Counted from the stretch's first letter, positions 8,932-18,629 are shown. The stretch is DNA of 64,000 nt from Archangium lipolyticum (GCF_024623785.1 NZ_JANKBZ010000004.1:124001-188000); one strand, 5' to 3'. A program made the numbers and translations. The notes: a model not told the origin generated them from the letters alone.

Positions 8932-9981
8932 CTACTGCATGGGTCTGGCCGCCTTTCCGCCCGCACCCGGGGTGGAAAATGGTGGGCGGGGTGACTGGAA
9001 CACCCGCAGCAGGAAGAAGAGGGACGGGAAGATGAGGGCTCCCCCCACCGCGAGCGCCACCAGGAGGGCCCGCTGGGTGGCCACGTTCGCCGCCGCGCCC
9101 TGGAGGGTGACGTCCGGCACCACGAGGTAGGGGTACTGGGAGACCGCCCACCCCGAGACGATGAGGCCCACCTGTGCCGCCGCCGCCACGCGCGCCGGCC
9201 AGAAGTGTCGGGTGAGCAACAGTCCGAAGGCCAGCACCGCCGCCACCGCCGTGGCCGCGTGCAGCCCCAACGCGAAGGGAGAGCCCGTCAGCCCCGACCA
9301 CACCCGGGGTGCCCCACCCCGCGCCAGCAGCAGCACGCCGAAGGCCGCGAGGAACACCGCCACGCCCGCGCCCAGCGCCCGCCGCCGGAAGTCCTCCTGG
9401 AGCGCGGGCTCGCGCGTCTCCGCCGTGAGGTACACCGCCGCCAGGAAGGCGAAGAGGCACAGCGCCAGCACGCCCACCGCCAGCGCGAAGGGCGACAGCC
9501 ACGCGGAGAGGAAGCCGCTCACCACGGCGAGCCCCTCCACCTGGATGTCTCCGCTCACCATCGCGCCCACGCACATCCCCAGTAGCAGGGGCGCCAGCAC
9601 GCTCGCCACGCTGAAGACGAGCCCCCAGCGCCGCTGCACCTTGTCCCCCCGCGCGTCGTAGGTGCGGAAGGTGAAGGCCGTACCCCGGAAGACGATGCCC
9701 AGCAGCAGCAGCGTCAGCGGCACGTGCAGCGCCACCGACAGCACCGCGAAGGCCCTCGGGAAGACGCCGAAGAGGATGACCACGCCGATGATGAGCCAGA
9801 CGTGGTTCACCTCCCACACCGGCCCGAGTGCCCTGGCGATGAGCGCCCGCTGTTCCGCCTTCCGGGGCCCCGAGGCCAGCAGGTCCCACACCCCGCCGCC
9901 GAAGTCCGCGCCTCCGAAGAGCGCGTAGAGGACGAAGCTGCCCACCAGCGCTCCGCCCAGCAACCACAGCTCAGTGGACAT
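8932..9981 (-). CDS. cydB: cytochrome bd ubiquinol oxidase subunit II
   Basis: The haem-free partner subunit of cytochrome bd quinol oxidase in the inner membrane, 349 residues with about eight to nine hydrophobic segments. Family signatures include LFGGADFGGGVWDLLASG near the start, PVWEVNHVWLI and FRGTAFTFR. The start codon overlaps the end of cydA by 11 bases, so the two are translated as one operon. No small CydX-like reading frame is evident after it. Confidence 0.92.
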   Translation of the reverse strand: MSTELWLLGGALVGSFVLYALFGGADFGGGVWDLLASGPRKAEQRALIARALGPVWEVNHVWLIIGVVILFGVFPRAFAVLSVALHVPLTLLLLGIVFRGTAFTFRTYDARGDKVQRRWGLVFSVASVLAPLLLGMCVGAMVSGDIQVEGLAVVSGFLSAWLSPFALAVGVLALCLFAFLAAVYLTAETREPALQEDFRRRALGAGVAVFLAAFGVLLLARGGAPRVWSGLTGSPFALGLHAATAVAAVLAFGLLLTRHFWPARVAAAAQVGLIVSGWAVSQYPYLVVPDVTLQGAAANVATQRALLVALAVGGALIFPSLFFLLRVFQSPRPPFSTPGAGGKAARPMQ

Positions 9982-11299
9982 GGGCCACCTCCGAGGGGGG
10001 CGCGCGGCCCGGCAGCGTGCCCGCCACCTGCCGCACCAGGAGGAACACCACCATCGCCCCCAGGAAGAGATAGACGAGCGTGAACGTCCAGAAGGGTACC
10101 GCCAGGTGCGTCACCGGCGTCACCGCGTCCGCCGTGCGCATCACCCCGCGGATGATCCACGGCTGGCGTCCCCACTCGGTGACGAGCCACCCCGCCTCCA
10201 TCGCCACCACCCCGAGCGGTCCACACAGCAGCCAGCCCCACAGCACCCGCCGGCCCTCGGGCCACGCCTTGTGCCGCCAGCGCAGGAAGAGCGTCACCAC
10301 CGCCAGCAGCGCCATCAGCCCTCCCGTGCCCACCATGACCTGGAAGGCCAGGTGCACCTTGAGCACCGGCGGCCACTCGTCACGAGGGAAGTCGTTCAGG
10401 CCCTTCACCTCCGCGTCCGGATCCCGGAACGCCAGGATCGACAGCCCCTTGGGTATCTCGATGGCGTAGGGCGTGGTACCCGTCTCCACGTCCGGCAGCC
10501 CGCCCACGCTCAGGGGCGCGCCCCGCTGCGTCTCGAAGAGGCCCTCCGCCGCCGCCAGCTTCACCGGCTGCGCATGGGCGATGTGCTCCGCCTCCAGGTC
10601 TCCCGCGAAGGGCTGCAGCAGCGCGGTGACGCACGCGAGCGGCAGCGCCACGGAGAGCGCCTTGCGGTGGAAGGCGGCTCCCGGGTGCCGCAGCAGCACG
10701 AAGGCGTGGATGCCCGCCATGGCGAAGGCGCTGGCCTGGTAACACGCGAGCAGCGTGTGCAGGACCTGATAGGCCCAGCCCGGGCTGAACATCGCCGCCA
10801 CCGGATCCACGTTCACCGGCCCGCCCGCCGTGGGCGTGAAGCCCGCCGGGTGGTTCATGAAGGCGTTCACCAGCGTGACGAAGAAGGCGCTCGCCGCGCC
10901 GCTCACCGCCACCATCACCCCCGAGAAGAGGTGCAGCCCCGCCGGTATCCGCTCCCTCCCGTACAGATAGATGCCGAGGAACACCGCCTCGGTGAAGAAG
11001 GCCGTCCCCTCCAGCGCGAAGGGCAGCCCTATCACTTCTCCGTATGTCCCCATGAACGCGGGCCACAGCAGCCCCAGCTCGAAGGACAGCACCGTGCCGC
11101 TCACCGCCCCCACCGCGAAGAGGATGGCCGTGCCCTTCGCCAGCTTCTTGCTGAGCTCCACGTAGTCCGCGTCGCCCGTCCTCCGGGCCTTCACGTCACT
11201 GAGCACCATCAACAGGGGCAGCGCGATACCCGCGGCCGCGAAGATGATGTGAAAGGCGAGGGACAGCCCCATCTGGGCACGCGCGTAGAGCAGATCCAT
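9971..11299 (-). CDS. cydA: cytochrome bd ubiquinol oxidase subunit I, short Q-loop type
   Basis: The haem-bearing subunit of cytochrome bd, which oxidises quinol and reduces oxygen to water with high affinity; also known for tolerance to NO and sulfide. At 442 residues it is shorter than the roughly 520-residue E. coli form, because the Q-loop is short (CioA-like). Seen are an early His in LSLAFHIIFAAAG, the Q-loop QPVKLAAAEGLFET with conserved Lys and Glu, and GRQPWIIRG. Spacing to cydB (11-bp overlap) marks an operon. The upstream 125 bp is A+T-richer and presumably holds the promoter; I could not define an FNR or ArcA site. Confidence 0.92.
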   Translation of the reverse strand: MDLLYARAQMGLSLAFHIIFAAAGIALPLLMVLSDVKARRTGDADYVELSKKLAKGTAILFAVGAVSGTVLSFELGLLWPAFMGTYGEVIGLPFALEGTAFFTEAVFLGIYLYGRERIPAGLHLFSGVMVAVSGAASAFFVTLVNAFMNHPAGFTPTAGGPVNVDPVAAMFSPGWAYQVLHTLLACYQASAFAMAGIHAFVLLRHPGAAFHRKALSVALPLACVTALLQPFAGDLEAEHIAHAQPVKLAAAEGLFETQRGAPLSVGGLPDVETGTTPYAIEIPKGLSILAFRDPDAEVKGLNDFPRDEWPPVLKVHLAFQVMVGTGGLMALLAVVTLFLRWRHKAWPEGRRVLWGWLLCGPLGVVAMEAGWLVTEWGRQPWIIRGVMRTADAVTPVTHLAVPFWTFTLVYLFLGAMVVFLLVRQVAGTLPGRAPPSEVAHVH

Positions 11300-11424
11300 G
11301 ACGTAGATGAGTCTGCTTTATGCGCTAATTTCTCGCAATCAACGATTCTTATCCATGTCACCAGCAGTGAACACGGCACGCCCCGTCGCCGGAGCATGCC
11401 GTATCCGCCGTCTGGCCCCGGACA

Positions 11425-11955
11425 CTACGCGTGGGCCGGGGAGTGGTTGATGCGCAGCCCGAGGCGCTTCTTGCCTTCCGGGGCCTGCTGCGGCTCCGGG
11501 GAGGGAGGCACCAGCGTCTTCACTGCGCTCTTCGCCAGGGCCGAGGCCAGCGTGGAGGCGAAGATGAGGACGAGCTTGCGGCCGAGCTCGAAGCCGATGG
11601 GCCGCTCCTCGGCTTGCGAGGCCAGCCGGTCCGGATGCTCCCAGGCCCGCCGCAGCGCCTGGCGGCGGTGCTTCCACAGCAGCTCCTCGCGGTGGCGCGC
11701 CTTCCACCAGGAGTAACCCATGCTCATGACCAGCAACCCCAGCGCGACGCCGCCCGCCTTGATCAACACATCGCGGTTCTTCTCGACCGCGTGGCGCACC
11801 TGGTAGCGCACGTCCATGGCGCGCTCGCGGCGCCGGTCCAGCTCCTCGAGGGTGAGGAGCAGTTCGTCGCGCAGCCGGTCCGCCGTCTTCTCCACCTTCT
11901 CGCGCTCGTCCATGCCGGCGGTGATGTGCCCGCCGCCCTTTTCCTGCTCGCTCAT
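11425..11955 (-). CDS. DUF3618-like membrane-anchored protein
   Basis: A 176-residue protein with a helical, charged N-terminus (TADRLRDELLLTLEELDRRR) that fits the DUF3618 pattern. One or two hydrophobic segments follow (VALGLLVMSMGYSWW and LVLIFASTLASALA). Such proteins usually sit beside a holin-superfamily partner and are linked to envelope stress, with roles still unclear. Its ATG overlaps the TGA of the upstream holin-like gene by four bases, so the two are translationally coupled. Confidence 0.65.
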   Translation of the reverse strand: MSEQEKGGGHITAGMDEREKVEKTADRLRDELLLTLEELDRRRERAMDVRYQVRHAVEKNRDVLIKAGGVALGLLVMSMGYSWWKARHREELLWKHRRQALRRAWEHPDRLASQAEERPIGFELGRKLVLIFASTLASALAKSAVKTLVPPSPEPQQAPEGKKRLGLRINHSPAHA

Positions 11956-12356
11956 TGCAGTGTCTCCCGGGTGCGGGCGATGTCCGTCTTCAACCGTTCC
12001 TGGGTGTGGGACAGGGGCTTCTTCGGCAGCCGCCTGGCGCCCGCGAATGCCAGGCCTCCCGCGAGCAGCACCAGGAAGACGCCCACCAACAGCACGCCGA
12101 GCCACTGGGCCAGCGGCAGCGCCAGGCCCGCCGCCACGAGGAGGGCCGCCAGGCCCACGAGCCCCAGCACGGCACCGGCGCCCAGGAGGATGCCGGAGGT
12201 GCGCGCCGCCTTCACCTCTTCCCGCAGCTCCTTCTTCGCGTGCAGCACCTCGGCGCGCGCCAGCAGCCGCGCTTCCTCGATGGCATGGCGGATGAGCTCC
12301 GCCGTGGACAGGGACTCCAGTTGTCTGCGCTCCAGACGCTCCGATTCGAGTTCCAC
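11952..12356 (-). CDS. phage-holin-superfamily (holin_3_6 type) membrane protein
   Basis: An amphipathic helix (STAELIRHAIEEARLLARAEV.. KKELREE) leads to two long transmembrane segments (about residues 64-85 and 93-115) and a short basic tail. This is the layout of the Phage_holin_3_6/YqjE-like family, which is chromosomal and not evidence of a prophage. I chose GTG 12356 because GGGAGG lies eight bases upstream; the frame is open to GTG 12470, which would add 38 residues. It is coupled by an ATGA overlap to the DUF3618-like gene. Confidence 0.65.
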   Translation of the reverse strand: MELESERLERRQLESLSTAELIRHAIEEARLLARAEVLHAKKELREEVKAARTSGILLGAGAVLGLVGLAALLVAAGLALPLAQWLGVLLVGVFLVLLAGGLAFAGARRLPKKPLSHTQERLKTDIARTRETLQ

Positions 12357-12524
12357 GTCTCCGCCTCCCGGGGCATCCGGCGGGCCCACCCCGTGGTACC
12401 GGGTGCCACCCGCTCTCTCGCGGAAGGTGGGAGCGGAGACATTCCTGGGGAAGTCCGTCCGCCGGAACACGGCGATGCCCGGCCGCCTCCTTGGAAGCGA
12501 GCGAGCGGCCAGGGGCCCGGTGGG

Positions 12525-13559
12525 TCAGCGGCGGCGCTTCTGCTGGGCCAGCGCGGTGGCGAGCGTCTCGCGCACCTGCCTCGCCTGGAAGAGCCGGTCC
12601 GCCGCGTCCAGCAGCGTGTCCGCGTACAGCACGTTCTTGCGCAACCGGGCCGGGAGGATGGCCGTGCCCAGGTGCGCGCCCAGCAGCGCGCCCGTGCAGG
12701 CGGCGGCCACGTCCGCCTCGCCTCCGCAGCGCAGCGTCAGCTCCACCGCCTGCCGGAAGTCGTGCGGCACCTTCAAGGTCGCGTACAGCGCCGTGAGCAG
12801 CACCGGCACCACGTGCGGCGGCAGCCCGTCCACGCCCCGCAGCTGGCTGGGCGGGACGCTCACCTTGCGCAGCTGCCCCAGCGCCCGCGCCGTGTCCCAC
12901 GTCAGCAACCGTGGCAGGTGCCGCAGCTCCTCGGCCAGCTCCTTGTCATGCGCCGCCGCGGAGAGTGCCAGCTCCTCGCAGAACGCCGCGGGCGTGAGGG
13001 GCTCCTTCGTCGTCAGCCCCAGCGCCACCGCCTGCGCGAAGGCCGCCGCCGCCGCCGCGCACGTCGGGTCCTTGTGCGTCAGCACCGACAGCACGCCCGC
13101 GTCGTGGCGGATGCGCACCTTGCTCTTGCTCTCGAAGAGGCCCACCACCACCGCGCGGCTCAGCACCGAGTGGCACTTCACTCCCAGCGGCGCCCCCGCG
13201 CTCATCCACGGCGTGCCCTGCGCCAGCTTCTGCAGCGCCTCGGACAGATGCTTGGGCGGCTGGAGGATGATGCCCTCCTGCCACAGCCACGCCAGGTGCG
13301 CCGCCGCGCTGCGCCCCTCCACCTTCCCCTCGCGGATGACGCTCTCGGCCGCGGCCAGCATCAGCTGCGTGTCATCCGAGAACTGGCCCTTGGCGAACTT
13401 CCCCCGAGGCCGAGGCGCGAAGTCCTCCGCCAGTCCAGGCAGGCGCGCGAGACTCGCCGGAGGGATGCCCCGCAGGGGAAAGCCCAGGGCATCCCCAATG
13501 GCGAGTCCCAGGAACGCGGCGTGGAACCTGTCCTGGCGCTCGGCGGGTGTCAGCGACAT
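12525..13559 (-). CDS. ADP-ribosylglycohydrolase family protein
   Basis: A 344-residue DraG/ARH-fold enzyme, expected to remove ADP-ribose from protein or nucleotide adducts using two magnesium ions. GLAIGDALGFPLRG and GQFSDDTQLMLA carry the first metal ligands; GGEADVAAACTGALLGAHLG near the end is the second conserved block. Length fits the family. No partner ADP-ribosyltransferase is adjacent, so the substrate is unknown. ATG 13559 is the preferred start although no strong ribosome site is seen; GTG 13601 in the same frame is possible. Confidence 0.85.
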   Translation of the reverse strand: MSLTPAERQDRFHAAFLGLAIGDALGFPLRGIPPASLARLPGLAEDFAPRPRGKFAKGQFSDDTQLMLAAAESVIREGKVEGRSAAAHLAWLWQEGIILQPPKHLSEALQKLAQGTPWMSAGAPLGVKCHSVLSRAVVVGLFESKSKVRIRHDAGVLSVLTHKDPTCAAAAAAFAQAVALGLTTKEPLTPAAFCEELALSAAAHDKELAEELRHLPRLLTWDTARALGQLRKVSVPPSQLRGVDGLPPHVVPVLLTALYATLKVPHDFRQAVELTLRCGGEADVAAACTGALLGAHLGTAILPARLRKNVLYADTLLDAADRLFQARQVRETLATALAQQKRRR

Positions 13560-13684
13560 GGGGAGCGGCAAGATAACCGAGCCACGTCCCGTGACCAGCA
13601 CCGACTTTCATCCACAGTGAGATCTCCCCGTGCCCACGCACGGGTTGGGTGGAGGACGCGCTCCCACCACAAGATCCGGAGCGA

Positions 13685-13942
13685 CTACTCGTCGCGGCCG
13701 AGGTTGACAACCGCCTGCAGTCTGGCCAGTACCGCCTCGGCGCCCTGGTGCAGGTGCACGCCATCCCAGAGCGCCGGTGTGCTGTGTCCACCACGCTCTC
13801 GCCAATCCGCCTCCGCTTCTGGAAAGGCGACATTGCGGAAGCGCACCCGGTCCTCGAGCGCGTAGTCCACCACGTAACGGCGCGCCGCCGCCGAGGGAGG
13901 ATCCGCGATGAGGTGGAAGAGCTCCAACACGGGCGACGTCAC
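13685..13942 (-). CDS. small glutaredoxin/thioredoxin-fold-like protein, no CXXC
   Basis: An 85-residue protein with the short beta-alpha-beta order of a glutaredoxin-like fold: VLELFHLIADPPSAAARRYVVD, a RVRFRNVAFPE strand, STPALWDGVHLH at the cis-Pro position, then a C-terminal helix. No Cys is present, so it is not a thiol reductase. It follows nsrR by 10 bases in the same direction and is probably the last gene of the NO-response operon. GTG 13942 is the likely start with only a weak ribosome site. The fold assignment is an inference. Confidence 0.55.
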   Translation of the reverse strand: MTSPVLELFHLIADPPSAAARRYVVDYALEDRVRFRNVAFPEAEADWRERGGHSTPALWDGVHLHQGAEAVLARLQAVVNLGRDE

Positions 13943-13952
13943 GGGAGGACCC

Positions 13953-14411
13953 TCAACCGACCCCGGCATCCGCCGTGGGCTTGAGGAAATAGGCGGACAG
14001 CTTGCGCGGGCTGCGGCGCAGGACGTCCTCCAGCGTGTACTTGTCCAACGAGGACTGGAAGGCGCGCGTGGCCTCGTTGAGTATGCCGATGAGCCCGCAG
14101 GCCGGGACGATGGGGCACTTGTTCGTCTCGGGATCGAAGCACTCCACCACGTGGAAGTCCGGCTCCATGCGGCGCACCACATCTCCCACGGAGATCTCCG
14201 ACGGGGGCCGCGCGAGGATCACCCCTCCCGCGCGCCCCGGCCGCACCTCCACGAAGCCATGCCGGCCCAGGCCCTGCATCACCCGGACGAGGTGGTGCTT
14301 GGAGATGCCATAGGCGTCGCTCACCTCGCCCGTGGAGACCACCCTGTCGGGGTTGGACGCCAGGTACAGCAGCACGCGCAGCGCGTAGTCAGCGTGAAGG
14401 GTCAGATGCAC
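13953..14411 (-). CDS. nsrR: Rrf2-family nitric-oxide sensor repressor NsrR
   Basis: A 152-residue Rrf2-type winged-helix repressor holding an NO-sensitive iron-sulfur cluster. The helix-turn-helix spans GEVSDAYGISKHHLVRVMQGL. C91, C99 and C105 (ECFDPETNKCPIVPACGL) and D8 reproduce the three-Cys-plus-Asp spacing known for Bacillus NsrR. Its 5' end overlaps the reductase gene by 23 bases. Two operators close to the NsrR consensus lie ahead of the globin gene, so the operon is presumably autoregulated: NO damages the cluster and releases repression. IscR is unlikely given the neighbours and operator. Confidence 0.88.
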   Translation of the reverse strand: MHLTLHADYALRVLLYLASNPDRVVSTGEVSDAYGISKHHLVRVMQGLGRHGFVEVRPGRAGGVILARPPSEISVGDVVRRMEPDFHVVECFDPETNKCPIVPACGLIGILNEATRAFQSSLDKYTLEDVLRRSPRKLSAYFLKPTADAGVG

Positions 14412-15405
14412 TCGTCGTCACCCCTATGCCCACCTGCGGCGGAGGTGTACTCGGAAGGAACGCATCCGCATGGATCTCCTTGAGCGACAGTCCGGCGAGG
14501 AAGAGCTTCTTCCTCAGGGATAGCACCAGGTCCGGGTTGCCGCACAGCCAGGCGCGCCAGCCGGCCGGCCGGGGGCATGCATCCTTGATGAGCGCATCGA
14601 GCGCACCGACGGAGACGCCCACCCGTTCCGGCCCTCTCAGAACACAAGGCCGGTACTGCAACTGGGGGTGACGGGACTGCAAGGCGCGCAGCTCGTCCAC
14701 GAGGTACAGCCCGGAGGCATCGACGGCACCGTGGAAGAGCCAGATGGGACCGGTGTGTCCCTGAGCCAGCGCGTCCCGGACGATACCGTACAGCGGCGCC
14801 AGACCCGTGCCCGACCCCGCCAGCAACAACGGTTGCTCCGGCCGCCCCGGCACGTAGAAGCATTCACCCGCGGGTCCTTGGAGCTCCACCGGATCTCCCG
14901 GCCGGGCCTCGTCGAAGAGCCACCCGCTCATGCGGCCTCCGGAAATCCGACGGACGTGGAGCTCCAACGTGTCCTCGTGCGGCTGGCTCGCGAGTGAGTA
15001 GCTGCGGGCCAGGCCATCGGCTCGAAGCAGGGACACGTACTGGCCGGCCCGGTACTCGAAGCCTCCCTCGGGGCGCAGCCGCACGCACAGCACGCTGTCG
15101 CTCAGACGCTCCAGCGAGGCGATGCGCGCGGACACCCGCAGGTCCGCGCCGGCGCTCGCCACCTCGAGCTCGGAGTCCGGACGGCACGCACACGCGAGGA
15201 AGTAGCCCTGGGCCTTCAGCGTCTCCTTCAGCCCCACCTGCGCCTTGGCCGGCACGTCTCCGCGCTCGGCCCGCATCAGACAGGACTGGCAGGCCCCCGC
15301 CCTGCACGAGTGCGGCACCGCCACGCCCCCCCGCAGCAGTCCGTCGAGCACCGACTCGCCCTCATCCAGCCCGTACCACTGGCCCTCGTGCTTCACCCTC
15401 GTCAT
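14389..15405 (-). CDS. 2Fe-2S / FAD / NAD(P)H flavoreductase
   Basis: A 338-residue electron-transfer enzyme in phthalate-reductase/BenC style, with ferredoxin at the N-terminus. Plant-type ferredoxin cysteines are in CRAGACQSC and a later ACACRP. The FAD site is ARSYSLAS and the nucleotide site LLAGSGTGLAPLYG, with CGNPDLV at the end. It lies 23 bases after the truncated haemoglobin gene and overlaps nsrR. I infer that it re-reduces the globin haem during NO dioxygenation, so that globin and reductase together do the work of one-chain flavohaemoglobin Hmp. Confidence 0.85.
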   Translation of the reverse strand: MTRVKHEGQWYGLDEGESVLDGLLRGGVAVPHSCRAGACQSCLMRAERGDVPAKAQVGLKETLKAQGYFLACACRPDSELEVASAGADLRVSARIASLERLSDSVLCVRLRPEGGFEYRAGQYVSLLRADGLARSYSLASQPHEDTLELHVRRISGGRMSGWLFDEARPGDPVELQGPAGECFYVPGRPEQPLLLAGSGTGLAPLYGIVRDALAQGHTGPIWLFHGAVDASGLYLVDELRALQSRHPQLQYRPCVLRGPERVGVSVGALDALIKDACPRPAGWRAWLCGNPDLVLSLRKKLFLAGLSLKEIHADAFLPSTPPPQVGIGVTTSASDPSR

Positions 15406-15428
15406 GTGCGTGCCCTCCCCCCGGCTCT

Positions 15429-15821
15429 TCAGCGGTTGAGCACGTCCGCGCGAGCGCCCTCGGCGATCTTCAGCACCTGCTCCACCAGCGGCGCAGGCAC
15501 ACCCAGCTCCGTCAGCGTCGCGCCCAGGTGCTCCGCCACCGCGTTGAAGTGCGTGTCGTTCAGCCCCTGCTTCACCAGGTGCGCGTGCCCCTTGCGCATG
15601 TCCTTGCCCGAGTAGGAGACAGGGCCTCCGCACACCATCGTGAGGAACGCCTTCTGCTTCGCCGCCTGGCGCTCCATGTCCACGTCCTCGAAGAAGTGGC
15701 TGATGCGCTCGTCCGACAGCACCTTCCGGTAGAAGAGCTCCACCGCCGCGCTCATCGCCGGCTCTCCGCCAATCTGCTCGTACAGGCTGGACGGCTTCTT
15801 CTCCGCGACGCTGTTCTGCAT
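15429..15821 (-). CDS. group I truncated haemoglobin
   Basis: A 130-residue 2-over-2 globin. The start LYEQIGGEPAMSAAVELFYRKVL has the B10 tyrosine position, VCGGPVSYSGKDMRKGHAHL holds the CD/E and F-helix region with the proximal His, and NDTHFNAVAEHL follows. Such proteins turn NO plus oxygen into nitrate when a reductase supplies electrons. First gene of the operon with reductase, NsrR and a small redoxin-like protein. The two NsrR operators sit 36-83 bp upstream of the ATG, and a GAGAGGGG ribosome site precedes it. Confidence 0.9.
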   Translation of the reverse strand: MQNSVAEKKPSSLYEQIGGEPAMSAAVELFYRKVLSDERISHFFEDVDMERQAAKQKAFLTMVCGGPVSYSGKDMRKGHAHLVKQGLNDTHFNAVAEHLGATLTELGVPAPLVEQVLKIAEGARADVLNR

Positions 15822-15856
15822 GTGCCCCTCTCCCCTGGCCTTCTTGGGCCGCCATA

Positions 15857-15879
15857 TTGATGCATTTCATATGCATCTT
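15857..15879. promoter_or_regulatory. NsrR operator 1
   Basis: A 23-bp near-palindrome with half-sites TTGATGCATTT and ATGCATCTT around a central CAT. It matches the published gammaproteobacterial NsrR consensus (AAGATGYATTT-N-AAATRCATCTT) at all but a few positions. It lies 36 bp before the truncated haemoglobin ATG. Confidence 0.85.
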
Positions 15880-15881
15880 TA

Positions 15882-15904
15882 AAGGTGCATATGTGATGCA
15901 CCTT
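15882..15904. promoter_or_regulatory. NsrR operator 2
   Basis: A second 23-bp site with perfectly matched outer arms AAGGTGCAT and ATGCACCTT, differing from operator 1 by an A-to-G change in each arm. Centre-to-centre distance to operator 1 is 25 bp, suggesting two repressor dimers bound side by side. Confidence 0.8.
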
Positions 15905-16004
15905 TTTTGACGCAGCGTCAAGTCGCCCCCCAGGGTCGGGGAGTGGAAGTGGGGCCCAGAAACGCGAAGAGGGCATCCCAGGACCCGAACACGGGACCCG
16001 AGAT

Positions 16005-16039
16005 ACCCTCACCCCAGCCCTCTCCCAGCGGGAGAGGGT
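16005..16039. repeat. dispersed palindromic intergenic repeat, copy 2
   Basis: Same orientation and almost the same sequence as the copy at 3054-3088, with a CCCTCTCCC/GGGAGAGGG hairpin. It lies between the globin promoter and the end of atpC, 22 bp past the atpC stop, where it could end the ATP synthase transcript. Confidence 0.75.
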
Positions 16040-16061
16040 GGGTAGTCATGCGTTTGCGGAG

Positions 16062-16466
16062 TTAGCGCAGCGAGGCCGCGCTCATGCGCGCCGTCTCGCG
16101 GCGCACCGTCGCCTGCTCGATGTCGAAACGCACGTCGTCCGCCGACATGCCCTTGAGCCGCTCGGCGGCCTCCTGCATCCGGCGCCGCGCCGCCTCCACG
16201 TCGATGCCCGTCACCGACTCGGCCACGTCCGCCAGCACCAGCACCTTGTCGTTGCTCACCTCGACGAAGCCGCCCGCCACGAAGTAGTACTCGCGCCGCC
16301 CGCCGTCGATGAGCGTCAGCGGCCCCGGCTCCATCAGCGACAGGAACGGCGTGTGGCCCGGCCTCACGCCGAACAGGCCCTTGCCACCGGGGACGATCGC
16401 CTCGTCCGCCTGCACCGACAGGATGCGCTTCTCGGGGGTCACAATCTCGACCGTCAGCTTGGCCAT
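16062..16466 (-). CDS. atpC: F1 ATP synthase epsilon subunit
   Basis: The 134-residue rotor-stalk subunit that couples F1 to the c-ring and restrains ATP hydrolysis. The beta-sandwich domain shows LTVEIVTPEKRILSV, GLFGVRPGHTPFL and YYFVAGGFVEV, followed by the two-helix C-terminal domain rich in Ala and Arg. It is the last gene of the cluster, 30 bp after a secreted protein of unknown role and not directly after atpD as in most bacteria. Confidence 0.93.
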   Translation of the reverse strand: MAKLTVEIVTPEKRILSVQADEAIVPGGKGLFGVRPGHTPFLSLMEPGPLTLIDGGRREYYFVAGGFVEVSNDKVLVLADVAESVTGIDVEAARRRMQEAAERLKGMSADDVRFDIEQATVRRETARMSAASLR

Positions 16467-16496
16467 GGGCTTCCGTGCTCCCTGGGTACCGCTTTT

Positions 16497-17039
16497 TCAG
16501 AAGGTCAGCTGGTGGGTCTTGCCGCCCACCGTCTCGAACTCGATGCGCCCGGCGTCCGTCAGGCGCGGGCCCTTGCCCGGAACCCCGAGCACGCCCTCCA
16601 ACCACTTGAGGTGCTGCGCCATCTGCCGCACCTCGGGCAACTCGCGCGAGCCCACGAACTCCAGCAGGCGCCGCTCCTGCACCTGGCCCCGGCGGGTATA
16701 CTGCGCCGCCACGGCCGTATTGGCCCACGCGGGTATCTTCCTGTTCTTCTTGCCGGCTAGCTTCACCGTGCCCTTGGGCGCCAGCGGGTAGAGCACCCAC
16801 ACCCGCTCCCCGTCATTGGAGACGAAGTACAGGTCGTCCACCCCGCCCACGCACTCCGCCAGCGTCCAGACGGGCCCGCTCTCCTTCGACACCTCCAGCG
16901 TGCACTGCCCGGGGTTCTTCTCCACCAGGCGCACACTGAAGGTACCGTTGGCGCTCACCCGCGTACGGCTGGAGCGCTCCGCGGCGGACACCGGGAGCGC
17001 CACCAGCAACAGCACCAGGACGAGGACGGATCGCAGCAC
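16497..17039 (-). CDS. secreted protein of unknown function inserted between atpD and atpC
   Basis: A 180-residue protein that I do not recognise. A clear Sec signal peptide (MLRSVLVLVLLLVALPVSA) is followed by a beta-rich body with WTLAECVGGVDDLYFVSNDGE and a Lys-rich patch near 95. Two Cys lie before residue 65 and may form a periplasmic disulfide. The start is GTG 17039, with GGGAGG eight bases upstream. Gaps of 30 bp on each side place it in the ATP synthase transcript, although a periplasmic product cannot touch F1. It could be a co-transcribed envelope factor or a chance insertion. Confidence 0.75.
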   Translation of the reverse strand: MLRSVLVLVLLLVALPVSAAERSSRTRVSANGTFSVRLVEKNPGQCTLEVSKESGPVWTLAECVGGVDDLYFVSNDGERVWVLYPLAPKGTVKLAGKKNRKIPAWANTAVAAQYTRRGQVQERRLLEFVGSRELPEVRQMAQHLKWLEGVLGVPGKGPRLTDAGRIEFETVGGKTHQLTF

Positions 17040-17069
17040 GCTGACGACCTCCCGGCGCGGTACGGCCGA

Positions 17070-18593
<1,524 letters not shown>

Positions 18594-18629
18594 TCAAGCT
18601 TCGCGGCCCTTCGGCCAGAAGCGGAACTT

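Noticed and set aside
9971-11424. FNR or Rex site ahead of cydA
   Set aside because: A TTGAT half-site is present but no matching ATCAA at the right spacing, so no regulatory site is claimed.
11952-12356. Prophage holin
   Set aside because: No lysis, capsid or integrase genes nearby, and the DUF3618 partner is typical of the chromosomal envelope family.
11431-13865. Very long plus-strand frames opposite the holin and ADP-ribosylglycohydrolase genes
   Set aside because: They are mirror frames of real minus-strand genes in high-GC DNA; their proteins are Arg/Ser/Ala-rich and show no domain.
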